Shown here: one piece after another, positions 34,555-42,443 of the stretch | Position numbering within the stretch: the first letter of the stretch is position 1 | Layout of the letters: every line of letters starts with the position of its first letter | Assembly: GCF_004005995.1 (NCBI RefSeq) | Contig: NZ_CP034767.1 | Coordinates: forward strand, 1,116,001 to 1,180,000 | From: Devosia sp. 1566 | GTDB lineage: Bacteria > Pseudomonadota > Alphaproteobacteria > Rhizobiales > Devosiaceae | DNA: 64,000 nt | Direction of reading: 5' to 3' | Made by a program: the position numbers and the translations under genes | Notes under the pieces: model-generated | Told to the model about the DNA's origin: nothing | The model's database searches: none | What the model saw: only the letters and a program-made list of their open reading frames with translations

Positions 34555-37200
34555 TTGCCTGTACCTACCACAACCGTGAACTCGATTGCCTTTTCAGCTG
34601 ACATGGGCGCTTCGGGGTCTGATTTTATCACCAACATCGCGTCACAGACAATTTCAGGCACACTCAGCGCTGCCTTGGCCGCTGGTGAAACTGTCCAGTT
34701 CTCGCTCGATAACGGGGCTAGTTGGACCTCGGGTGCTGCCACTATTGACTCTACCACCTTTTCGATACCGGGGGTCATTCTTGCTGGTTCGAATGTCCTC
34801 AAGGTCAGGGTGGTTGACGGCACCGATGCTGGCGCCGCAGCACAACGGGCCTATGTACTGGATACGACAGCCCCGGCCGTGACGATCGCTAGCAGTGCGT
34901 CCACGCTGAAGGCAGGTGAAACCGCCACCATCACCTTCACTTTCAGCGAGGACCCGGGTTCAACCTTTGATCCAGGTGATGTGCTCGTAACCGGTGGCAC
35001 AGTTGGCTCAATCTCGGGTACTGGCCTTACACGTACGGCAATATTCACGCCATCGGCAGACACCAATGCGGGGACAGCCAGTATCACAGTTGCGGCTAGT
35101 AGCTACGAAGATGTGGCGGGTAACAGCGGCAGCGCTGGAGCGAGCCCAAGCTTGGTCTTTGATACGCAAGTGCCAACGGCTCCATCTACGCCCGTCTTGA
35201 TTGCAGCAAGCGACACTGGGGCGTCAGACAGCGACGGCATCACGAACGACAACACACCCACGTTCAGCGGAACTGCCGCGAGCGGATCCGTGGTAACATT
35301 GTACGACAGTGACGGCGCCACTGCGTTAGGCTCGGCAACCGCGATTGGGGGTACTTGGTCCATCACTGCACTACCCTTAACGCCCGGAACCCACACGTTA
35401 ACGGCTAAAGCATCAGACGCAGCCGGCAATAGCAGCGCAGCTTCGGGCCCTTTGTCGCTCACTATTGATACCTCGGCGCCCAGTGTAGCGATCAGCAGCA
35501 ATGCTACCACGCTCAAGGCGGGTGAGACTGCGACTGTCACTTTCACCTTTAGCGAAGACCCAGGTGCGACCTTTACCTGGAATGGGACAGCAGGTGACGT
35601 GGTTGTAAGCGGCGGTACACTGGGCGCTCTGTCCGGAACAGGCCTCACTCGCACTGCAACGTTCACGCCTGCCCCTGATACCAACGGCGGTACTGCCAGC
35701 ATCACCGTTGCCGCTGGCAGCTATCAGGATCTTGCTGGGAATAGCGGCGGTGCCGGAACAACTCCAAGCCTGACCTTTGATACCCTTGCGCCCGGCGCCC
35801 CGTCGGTCCCTGACTTAGAGGCGGTAAGCGACAGTGGCGCATCAAACAGCGACAACCTCACCAACATCACCACTCCGACTTTCACGGGAAGCGCCGAGAG
35901 TGGATCGACTGTCACGCTTTACGACACCGACGGGACTACGGCGTTAGGCACGACAGTTGCGGACGGTGGTAACTGGTCCATCACCAGCTCAATTCTGGCT
36001 GCCGGAGCCCACAACATCACTGCGAAGGTCACCGACGCAGCAGGAAATACCGGTGTGTCCTCTGCCGCGCTCGTAGTCACTATCGACACCGCTCGGCCCA
36101 CAGGCACTATCGCCCTGAGCGATAATGCCCTGACCGTTGGGGAAACCTCCATTGTCACGTTCTCCTTCAGCGAGGCGGTGACGGGTTTCACTATTTCCGA
36201 TGTCACCGTTGAAAATGGCGTCCTCTCCGGTCTGTCTTCGGCAAATGGGGGGGCAACTTGGACGGCGACACTGACCCCCTCTGCCAATGTTTCTGATGCG
36301 ACCAACATCATCACGCTTGACCAGTCAGGTGTGTCCGACTCGGCCGGAAACGCTGGGCTTGCGACTGCTGTGTCCGGAAACTACACCGTCCAGACGGTTA
36401 TTTCGACGCCACCAGCACCCACTCCCATCGTGAACCCCGGTACGCCGGGCAACGATATCGTGTTTGGTGGCGATGCCAACGACAGCGTATCTGGCGGACA
36501 GGGAGCAGATTACGTCTACGGTGGTGCTGGCAACGACGCCGTCTACGGCAACCAAGGCAATGACGTTGTATTCGGCGGCTTGGGTTCTGACAGCGTCTAT
36601 GGCGGGCAGGACAATGACGTCGTTTATGGCGGCAACTCTGGCGTCGATACTAACGATGGTGCCGACGAGGTCTACGGCGGCCGCGGCAACGACGTAGCCT
36701 ATGGCAACGCGGGCGATGACAAGATCTTTGGCGGCGAAGGCTCCGACACTGCCTACGGAGGTCAGGGCAGCGACGTCATGTATGGCGGCGAAGGAGTGGT
36801 CAGCACTGACGACGCTGCCGATCTGCTGTACGGCGGCTTCGGCAACGACGTGATCTACGGTAATTTCGGCGATGATCAGCTGTTCGGCAACCAAGGCGAC
36901 GACATTATCTTCGGTGGCCAGGGCAATGACTTCATCCATGGCGGGCAGGGCAACGACACCCTGACCGGCGGCGTTGGCAACGACACCCTGACCGGTGGCT
37001 TGGGAGCGGACCGGTTCATGTTCGCACAAGGTGGCGGCAATGACCGCATCGAAGGCTTCAATCATCGTGAGGGCGACCGCATCGATCTTGGCGGGCAGAG
37101 CTTCACCAGGAGTTTTGCCGACGGCAACACCATTTTAACACTCGGTGACGGCGGCTCGATCACTCTGATCGGCACGGACGCTGGTAGCGCCCTGTTCTAA
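34555..37200 (+). CDS. Large RTX protein with tandem bacterial Ig-like domains
   Basis: 881 residues. Residues about 1-104 form one Ig-like domain, 105-616 hold five more in alternating order of two types, 628-815 carry RTX nonapeptide repeats (GGxGNDxxYG form), and 815-881 form a hydrophobic secretion tail ending SALF. It is probably secreted by type I secretion and calcium-folded outside the cell, as an adhesin or surface/matrix protein. The start is TTG: the frame has a stop at 34543-34545 and AAGG sits about 7 bp before the TTG. The C-terminal 85 residues are almost the same as those of the upstream protease. Base composition and codon choice appear less GC-rich than the flanking core genes. 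Confidence 0.85.
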   Translation: MPVPTTTVNSIAFSADMGASGSDFITNIASQTISGTLSAALAAGETVQFSLDNGASWTSGAATIDSTTFSIPGVILAGSNVLKVRVVDGTDAGAAAQRAYVLDTTAPAVTIASSASTLKAGETATITFTFSEDPGSTFDPGDVLVTGGTVGSISGTGLTRTAIFTPSADTNAGTASITVAASSYEDVAGNSGSAGASPSLVFDTQVPTAPSTPVLIAASDTGASDSDGITNDNTPTFSGTAASGSVVTLYDSDGATALGSATAIGGTWSITALPLTPGTHTLTAKASDAAGNSSAASGPLSLTIDTSAPSVAISSNATTLKAGETATVTFTFSEDPGATFTWNGTAGDVVVSGGTLGALSGTGLTRTATFTPAPDTNGGTASITVAAGSYQDLAGNSGGAGTTPSLTFDTLAPGAPSVPDLEAVSDSGASNSDNLTNITTPTFTGSAESGSTVTLYDTDGTTALGTTVADGGNWSITSSILAAGAHNITAKVTDAAGNTGVSSAALVVTIDTARPTGTIALSDNALTVGETSIVTFSFSEAVTGFTISDVTVENGVLSGLSSANGGATWTATLTPSANVSDATNIITLDQSGVSDSAGNAGLATAVSGNYTVQTVISTPPAPTPIVNPGTPGNDIVFGGDANDSVSGGQGADYVYGGAGNDAVYGNQGNDVVFGGLGSDSVYGGQDNDVVYGGNSGVDTNDGADEVYGGRGNDVAYGNAGDDKIFGGEGSDTAYGGQGSDVMYGGEGVVSTDDAADLLYGGFGNDVIYGNFGDDQLFGNQGDDIIFGGQGNDFIHGGQGNDTLTGGVGNDTLTGGLGADRFMFAQGGGNDRIEGFNHREGDRIDLGGQSFTRSFADGNTILTLGDGGSITLIGTDAGSALF
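34867..36402 (+). repeat. Alternating A-B-A-B-A Ig-like domain repeats
   Basis: Type A units begin at about 34867, 35470 and 36091 ([18 protein letters not shown] core in the first two, a diverged [15 protein letters not shown] form in the third). Type B units begin at about 35167 and 35785 ([18 protein letters not shown] and [30 protein letters not shown]). The A+B period is about 201-206 residues, which indicates duplication of a two-domain module. Confidence 0.8.
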
Positions 37201-37226
37201 GCCTCCTAGTTCAGCAACAGCAACTC

Positions 37227-37250
37227 AGAGCCCCGCCTAGGCGGGGCTCT
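37227..37250 (+). terminator. Intrinsic terminator after the Ig-like RTX gene
   Basis: A perfect 24-bp GC-rich palindrome at 37227-37250 can form a stem of up to ten pairs closed by a TAGG-type loop, followed by TCTTTG. Its pattern parallels the terminator after the upstream RTX gene. Confidence 0.88.
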
Positions 37251-37468
37251 TCTTTGTCCACCGTCTGTCAGGAGCCCGGCGATGATCTCTTGCTCCAAGA
37301 GTTCCGATTCGTGCCCCCCGGAGGCGTCGCCATTCGCGATTGGCAGTCAACTGGCCGGTGCCGCCGCCGCATCCGCGGGGTCAAGAGATGTTGAACTTCG
37401 TGGCCGCTTCGGAACCGCGCGCAGCGGCGTTTCCCTCGTCCGGTATCCTGCAACAGCGGAGCACAGCG

Positions 37469-37684
37469 ATGAACGGCAGAGAAATCTCCAACATTGTCGA
37501 GACTTCAATCACGGCGGCCGTGCGGGAGCGCAACTCCAAGCACCCGGTACTACCGGTGTCGCGGGCCGTGAGCCTGGCCATGGAGCGGATGAAGGCGGCG
37601 GACAAGGAGCGGGCGATGGTGTCTCGCCTGGTCTGCGACCACGGCATTCGCCGCGGCCTTGTGCTTCAGTTCGACGACAGGTGA
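37469..37684 (+). CDS. Hypothetical protein, 71 residues
   Basis: A small helical, charged protein starting MNGREISNIVETSI and ending LQFDDR, with no signal peptide or membrane segment. An in-frame ATG upstream at 37388 would add 27 residues, but a GGAG sits near 37458, favouring 37469. No family is recognised. It is convergent with the GGDEF gene, whose stop lies 6 bp downstream. The 37251-37468 gap holds nothing else that I can support. Confidence 0.45.
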   Translation: MNGREISNIVETSITAAVRERNSKHPVLPVSRAVSLAMERMKAADKERAMVSRLVCDHGIRRGLVLQFDDR

Positions 37685-37690
37685 GTTCCG

Positions 37691-38869
37691 CTACCCAGCG
37701 GCGGCGACGGTTTTCAGCGCGATCGGAGCCATCACGGCCCGGTTCTTGCCGCTGGTCTTGGCGTGATAAAGCGCTTCGTCCGCGCTTGCCACCATGGCCG
37801 AGAGTGGCTCGGACTGGTGCCTTGAGTGGATGCCAATGCTGATGCTGAGGGGATAGTCGTCGGGCATGCCCGCGATCTGAACCCGCGGAAATGCGGCGCG
37901 GATGGATTCGGCAATCGCCAGCAACTCGCTGCGCTGGCATTGGGGAAAGAACAAAGCGAATTCTTCGCCCCCTGTCCGGCCCACCAATGGGGTCTGCCCG
38001 AAGCTGGCCAGCACCCTGCTCGCCGCCGCTATCACCTTGTCGCCGGCAATGTGGCCAAAGTTGTCATTGACCTGTTTGAAGTTGTCGATGTCGACCAGCA
38101 TGATTGCCGGCTGGGCTCGTCCCGCGCCGGGGGCCGCCATTGCGGCGTGCACGCCGGCATCAAATCCCCGCCGGTTCAGCAGTCCGGTCAGGTGGTCGCG
38201 GTCGGCCTCCGTCCGCAACTCGCTCAGCGCCCGCACCGTCCAGGCGGCAAAGAATGCCAGGGCCGTCGTGGTGGCGAGCACCGGGGTCATGGCCTGCACC
38301 GTCGCCCAATAATCGGAGGCCTGCAGCGAGCCGCCCGCATTGGTGTCGAGCGCATGCATCACGGTGGCAAGCGGGCGTGCCAGTGCCAGGGTAACCAGGA
38401 GCCCACCCAGCCCGACAAACAACCAGTCCACCGCTGATTTGGGTGTCGCTTGCAACAATTGCCATACTGTCACGGCACCCATGATCGCCAGGGTGGTGTT
38501 TGCCGTATAGATGCGCCCTTCCGTTGAGGGGGCAACCAGCAAGAACCACAGGAACAACACCGCCCCGAGCATATTAGTGGCGGCAAAGGCCGCAACCGGA
38601 ACCGGCGCGCCAACTCGCACCATGGCGCTCACACAAAGCGCACCCACGGCTACCGTGAACAGCAGATTGACCACGATCCGAAGCCCAGGTCCCTCCCAGT
38701 GTTGCAGGAAGTCATTGGCGACAAAGGCCGCTCCGCAGCACACAAAGGCCAGCGCCAGAACGCAAAGGTAATCGTGGTTGGGTCGCAGGCGCCACAGCAG
38801 CAGGAAAGTTAGCCCCAAAACTGCCGATAATGCGGGGTTCAACAGCGCGAAAATGAACTCACCGGTCAC
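37691..38869 (-). CDS. Membrane-anchored diguanylate cyclase (GGDEF protein)
   Basis: About 392 residues. Some six hydrophobic segments over the first 200 residues form a membrane sensor part, followed by a GGDEF domain with DHLTGLLNRRGFDAG, LVDIDNFKQVNDNFGH and the active-site GRTGGEEF. The A-site reads GGEEF, an active variant. No RxxD inhibitory site is visible five residues ahead. It should make cyclic di-GMP in response to an unknown membrane or envelope cue. GTG at 38869 has AGGAAG upstream, though at a long spacing; TTG at 38926 is also possible. Confidence 0.85.
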   Translation of the reverse strand: MTGEFIFALLNPALSAVLGLTFLLLWRLRPNHDYLCVLALAFVCCGAAFVANDFLQHWEGPGLRIVVNLLFTVAVGALCVSAMVRVGAPVPVAAFAATNMLGAVLFLWFLLVAPSTEGRIYTANTTLAIMGAVTVWQLLQATPKSAVDWLFVGLGGLLVTLALARPLATVMHALDTNAGGSLQASDYWATVQAMTPVLATTTALAFFAAWTVRALSELRTEADRDHLTGLLNRRGFDAGVHAAMAAPGAGRAQPAIMLVDIDNFKQVNDNFGHIAGDKVIAAASRVLASFGQTPLVGRTGGEEFALFFPQCQRSELLAIAESIRAAFPRVQIAGMPDDYPLSISIGIHSRHQSEPLSAMVASADEALYHAKTSGKNRAVMAPIALKTVAAAG

Positions 38870-39119
38870 AACTGCGAACTCACTTCCTGAACGCGGGCCT
38901 GGACCATGTCGCTGCACCGTCACCAAGAAAAGGTTAAGTTGATTGGTTGGATTGTTCCTACCCTTAACAATTCATCTGCACTGTGTCTGGCTGTATACTC
39001 TCCCTGGCCCCCTGAGCTCACCTAGGTGCGGACAGAAGCGGCTCGCCAAAGCTCCGGAACGCTTCCCCTGCCGGGTCCCTTGTGGCGCAACGGCTCGATC
39101 CGGACACACTAACTAAAAA

Positions 39120-39145
39120 TTAACCATTCTTTCGGTCGTGGTTAA
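39120..39145. promoter_or_regulatory. Inverted repeat TTAACCA-N12-TGGTTAA upstream of pcm
   Basis: Arms 39120-39126 and 39139-39145 are perfectly complementary, centred about 87 bp before the pcm ATG, within a 349-bp gap (38870-39218) that otherwise lacks genes. The TTAACCA half matches the CtrA half-site (TTAACCAT) used in alphaproteobacterial cell-cycle control, but the spacing is not that of the canonical TTAA-N7-TTAA box. It may be an operator for another regulator. Confidence 0.45.
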
Positions 39146-39218
39146 AACCAGCGGCTTGCCAGCGGTCCGGGGCAGGGATATTCACGTCCGGCATATCACC
39201 TGCCAGGACGTCCAGCCG

Positions 39219-39872
39219 ATGACCGATTACGAACGCGCGCGCAAGCAGATGGTGGAGAATCAGCTGCGCACCAATAGCGTGGTGGACCGGCGCCTTTTGG
39301 CTCAGATGGGCCAGGTGCCGCGCGAACTGTTTGTTCCGCCCGAGCGCCAGCCGGTCGCCTATATCGATGACATCCAGCCGCTCGGCGAAAACAGCCAGCG
39401 CTTCCTTTCCATGCCACTCACTTTTGCCCGCATGGCCCAGCTTGCCGACGTCCAGCGGGGGGACGCTGTGCTCGATATCGGCTGCGCCACCGGCTATTCG
39501 GCTGCAGTTCTGGCTGGCCTTGCCGCTTCGGTGGTAGGTCTGGAGGAGGATGAGGGCCTGGCACAATCGGCTGCCGCTACCCTCGGTGAGCTCGGCATTA
39601 CCAATGCTGAGATACTGGCCGGCGGACCCGAACAGCTATCGGGGCGCGATTTCGACGTCATCATCGTTGAGGGCACGCTCGATGCCGCGCCACAGAACCT
39701 TTATCCGCTGCTGCGTGATCACGGGCGCATGGTCGCCTTGATTCGCGATCGAGGCGTGGCGGTAGCCCACCTTTTTGTCCGCACCGGCAGCAACGTCGCG
39801 GCGCGGGCCGAGTTCAACGCCCATTTGCCGCCGCTCTGGCTCGCCAAACCCGAAGAAAACTTCGTGTTTTGA
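39219..39872 (+). CDS. pcm: Protein-L-isoaspartate O-methyltransferase family
   Basis: 217 residues, class I methyltransferase. The SAM motif I is VLDIGCATGYSAA (about residues 79-91), preceded by the PCMT motifs RKQMVENQLR and PRELFVPP. It either repairs isoaspartyl residues or methylates another target; motif I and the C-terminal half diverge from E. coli Pcm, so activity on isoaspartate is not assured. The ATG at 39219 has AGGA at a long spacing. It lies 129 bp ahead of tolC, and the order pcm-tolC-popZ-valS is common in Hyphomicrobiales. Confidence 0.85.
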   Translation: MTDYERARKQMVENQLRTNSVVDRRLLAQMGQVPRELFVPPERQPVAYIDDIQPLGENSQRFLSMPLTFARMAQLADVQRGDAVLDIGCATGYSAAVLAGLAASVVGLEEDEGLAQSAAATLGELGITNAEILAGGPEQLSGRDFDVIIVEGTLDAAPQNLYPLLRDHGRMVALIRDRGVAVAHLFVRTGSNVAARAEFNAHLPPLWLAKPEENFVF

Positions 39873-40000
39873 GGTGTCTGGAGTGTTGCGTTCAAAGCAC
39901 GAGTTTCAACGATTCGTGCACCTTGTCGTGCTAGCTCTTGCCCGCCGGTTGTTTGCCGCGGCTGTGCAGCGTACAGTTTTTTGAGTATTGGAGGCGCGCG

Positions 40001-41365
40001 ATGAGCATACGCGTTAAATTAACCGCGAGCGCCTTGGCTATTGCATTGGCAATGGGTGGGACCGCCGCGCAGGCGCAGTCCATCACCCAGGCGCTGACCG
40101 CAGCATATTCCTATGCGCCCGATTTGCAGGCGGCAGTGCTTGACGCCAAGTCCCGGGCCGAGAATATCGTCCAGGCCAAGTCCCGCAAGCTCCCCACCAT
40201 CGGTGCATCGGTCAACGGCACCTATAACTGGAGCATTGCGGGCGGCCAGTTCCAGGACAGCACCTCCTTGAATGCCGGGCTGTCCTACAGCCAGACCCTT
40301 TTCGACAACTTCCAGACCGAAGCGCAGATCGAAGCGGCGCGCGCCGGTGCGGAGGCTGCCGAATACCAGATCCGCAACACCGAGCAGAACGTGCTGCTCA
40401 ATGTGGTGCAGGCCTATATGTCGGTGCTGAGCGACCGCCAGCTGGTCGGCCTGCGCCAGGAAAACGTCAACTTCTACAACACCCAGCTGTCGTCGGCTCG
40501 CGATCGGCTCGAAGTGGGCGAGGGCACGCGGATCGACGTTGCCCAGGCCAATGCGCGTCTGGCGCAGGGTCAGGCCGCCTATCAGGCCGCAGTCAACAGC
40601 CTTGAAGTCAGCGAAGCCACCTTCCAGCGCTATGTCGGCCAGGCGCCCCGGGACCTGCAGAGCTCGCACAGCTTTGCCCGGCTGATCCCCAATTCGCTGC
40701 AGTCGGCCATTGCCGAAGCCGAAAGCGGTCACCCCGCAATCCTGACCGCCAAGGCTGCAATCCGCGCCGCCCAGGCCGGCAGTGATGCCGCCCAGGGTGC
40801 CTTTGGTCCCACCATCGATGTCACCGGCAGCATCGGCGCCAGCGATGGCACGTCCAGACAAGGCACTCCCCAAGCCGTCAGCGGTCAGATGCGCCTCAAC
40901 ATCAGCGTGCCGATCTATGCCGGTGGTGCCCTGGGTTCGGGCGTCCGCCAGGCCAATCTCGATCAGATCCGCTCCGAAGTCGACGCCATGTCCATTTATG
41001 ACCAGATCCGGGAAGCCGTAATTTCGGCCTGGGCCGGCATCCAGAATGCCGATGCCCAGATCCAGGCGGCCCAGTCCGCCGTTTCGGCCGGCCAGGAAGT
41101 GGTCAATGGCGTGATCCAGGAACGCGATCTTGGCACCCGCACCACGCTCGACGTCCTTAATGCGCAGGCGGAACTGATCAGCGCCCGCGAGGGGCTGATC
41201 AATGCCTCGAGCAGCAAGGTTATCGCCACCTTCTCGCTCCTTGCCTCCATCGGCCGCCTGACGGCCGGGGACCTCGGTCTGCCCGTGCAAACCAAGACTG
41301 CCGTCAACTACACCCAGGAAGTGGAAGACGTCTGGCAGGAACTGCGGGTCGTCAAGGACGAGTAG
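40001..41365 (+). CDS. tolC: TolC family outer membrane efflux protein
   Basis: 454 residues. Signal peptide with cleavage near AQA-Q (residue 25), then two TolC-like repeats rich in coiled coil, including LSYSQTLFDNFQTEAQIEAARAGAEAAEYQIRNTEQNVLLNVVQAYMSVL and the second-repeat VSVPIYAGGALGSGVRQA form. It forms a trimeric outer-membrane and periplasmic tunnel for RND, MFS or type I ABC exporters. It is the sole TolC in the window and a candidate partner for the two RTX proteins. GGAGG precedes the ATG by 6 bp; a bulged stem terminator follows the stop. Confidence 0.92.
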   Translation: MSIRVKLTASALAIALAMGGTAAQAQSITQALTAAYSYAPDLQAAVLDAKSRAENIVQAKSRKLPTIGASVNGTYNWSIAGGQFQDSTSLNAGLSYSQTLFDNFQTEAQIEAARAGAEAAEYQIRNTEQNVLLNVVQAYMSVLSDRQLVGLRQENVNFYNTQLSSARDRLEVGEGTRIDVAQANARLAQGQAAYQAAVNSLEVSEATFQRYVGQAPRDLQSSHSFARLIPNSLQSAIAEAESGHPAILTAKAAIRAAQAGSDAAQGAFGPTIDVTGSIGASDGTSRQGTPQAVSGQMRLNISVPIYAGGALGSGVRQANLDQIRSEVDAMSIYDQIREAVISAWAGIQNADAQIQAAQSAVSAGQEVVNGVIQERDLGTRTTLDVLNAQAELISAREGLINASSSKVIATFSLLASIGRLTAGDLGLPVQTKTAVNYTQEVEDVWQELRVVKDE

Positions 41366-41383
41366 GTCCAGGCGCATCGCAAC

Positions 41384-41421
41384 AAGTTCTGGTGGCTGGG
41401 CAGTGCCCGGCCACAACTTTT
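41384..41421 (+). terminator. Intrinsic terminator after tolC
   Basis: A long stem: AAGTT (41384-41388) pairs with AACTT (41415-41419), then after a 3-nt bulge GTGGCTGGGC (41392-41401) pairs with GCCCGGCCAC (41405-41414) with one G-T pair, closing an AGT loop; TTTT at 41418-41421 completes it. Confidence 0.8.
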
Positions 41422-41549
41422 AGGGGACATCTCTCGGGGCGGCCTCGCGGGTGATTCCCCATCGCTGCGCCCGGAGTTAATGTGTTGTTGACGAATCATG
41501 CGGCTGCGCCGGCGAGCAGCCCTCGTCCAGCGCAAGCGAGAGGCCCATC

Positions 41550-42320
41550 ATGAACAAGCCTGCACCCAAAGAACCCTCCATGGACGAGATCTTGTCGTCC
41601 ATCCGCCAGATCATCGCCGATGATGATGCGGCGGGGCTTCCGCGACGCTCCTCGGCTCAGGCCGCGCCCGCGCCAATGCAGCCCGCCTCCGCTTTCGCGC
41701 GAGCCTATAGCGCCCCCGCACCCATCGACCTTGATGACCAGTTCGAGGACGCCGAGCCCCTGGCCCTGTCCCCCGCCCAGATCATCGAGCAGCGAACCGA
41801 AGAGGCCCCATCCCCGTTCAGCTTCGAGAGCATGCTCGCTGAAACGCCGTCCGCCCGCCAGGACGATGCTCAAGACGAAGAGGAGGCCCCCTTGGCCGCA
41901 CCCGAACCCGTAAGCTTTGAGCCCGAGGAACCCGAGGAACGCCCGGTTGCGACCGCTGCGCCGCTGCGAGTGCCTGGTTCCGATGCACGTCCCACGCCTG
42001 AGCCCGCTCGTGCCGAAACCGTACGTGTGCCCGAGCCGCCGCGGCCCGAGGCGCCAAGCGCCCAGGCTGCAGCCTTGCCCGATCCCACGCTCAGCAGCGA
42101 TTTCGCCGAAGAACTGCTCGGCCCTGCCACCAAGGCTGCTGTGCGCGGCTCCATCACCAAGCTCAACGCCATTGGCCTTGGCAATGCCGGGCTCACCATC
42201 GAGTCCTTGATGCGCGACATGCTCCGCCCCATGTTGAAGGAGTGGCTGGACGAAAACCTGCCCGCCGTGGTCGAGCGCATGGTCGAGCGCGAGATTGCCC
42301 GCGTTTCGCGCGGCGAATAA
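41550..42320 (+). CDS. popZ: PopZ family cell-pole organising protein (DUF2497)
   Basis: 256 residues. A short N-terminal helix SMDEILSSIRQIIADDD and a C-terminal region beginning LNAIGLGNAGLTIESLMRDMLRPMLKEWLDENLPAVVERMVEREIARVS are the two conserved PopZ parts; between them lies a Pro/Ala/Glu-rich disordered linker. In Caulobacter PopZ forms a polar network that anchors chromosome centromeres and signalling proteins. The N- and C-terminal pieces serve client binding and oligomerisation respectively. It follows tolC by 184 bp and precedes valS. Confidence 0.92.
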   Translation: MNKPAPKEPSMDEILSSIRQIIADDDAAGLPRRSSAQAAPAPMQPASAFARAYSAPAPIDLDDQFEDAEPLALSPAQIIEQRTEEAPSPFSFESMLAETPSARQDDAQDEEEAPLAAPEPVSFEPEEPEERPVATAAPLRVPGSDARPTPEPARAETVRVPEPPRPEAPSAQAAALPDPTLSSDFAEELLGPATKAAVRGSITKLNAIGLGNAGLTIESLMRDMLRPMLKEWLDENLPAVVERMVEREIARVSRGE

Positions 42321-42347
42321 GTTAATGCACCCTTGCGCGCGCCGCTG

Positions 42348-42377
42348 TTGACCATCCGGCGCGCATTTGGTTGATAC
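42348..42377 (+). promoter_or_regulatory. Possible sigma-70-like promoter for valS
   Basis: TTGACC (42348-42353) followed 18 bp later by TGATAC (42372-42377). The minus-10 match is weak, so this is tentative. Confidence 0.35.
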
Positions 42378-42443
42378 ACCGACAGATTTAGAGACGGCCC
42401 GCACAGTGCGAACTGGCGGGTCATTGTTGTTGCGAGTGACGCT

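Noticed and set aside
32293..37250. Classical genomic island at tRNA-Cys
   Set aside because: No integrase, no direct repeat of the tRNA 3-prime end and wrong side of the tRNA; only kept as a weak transfer hint.
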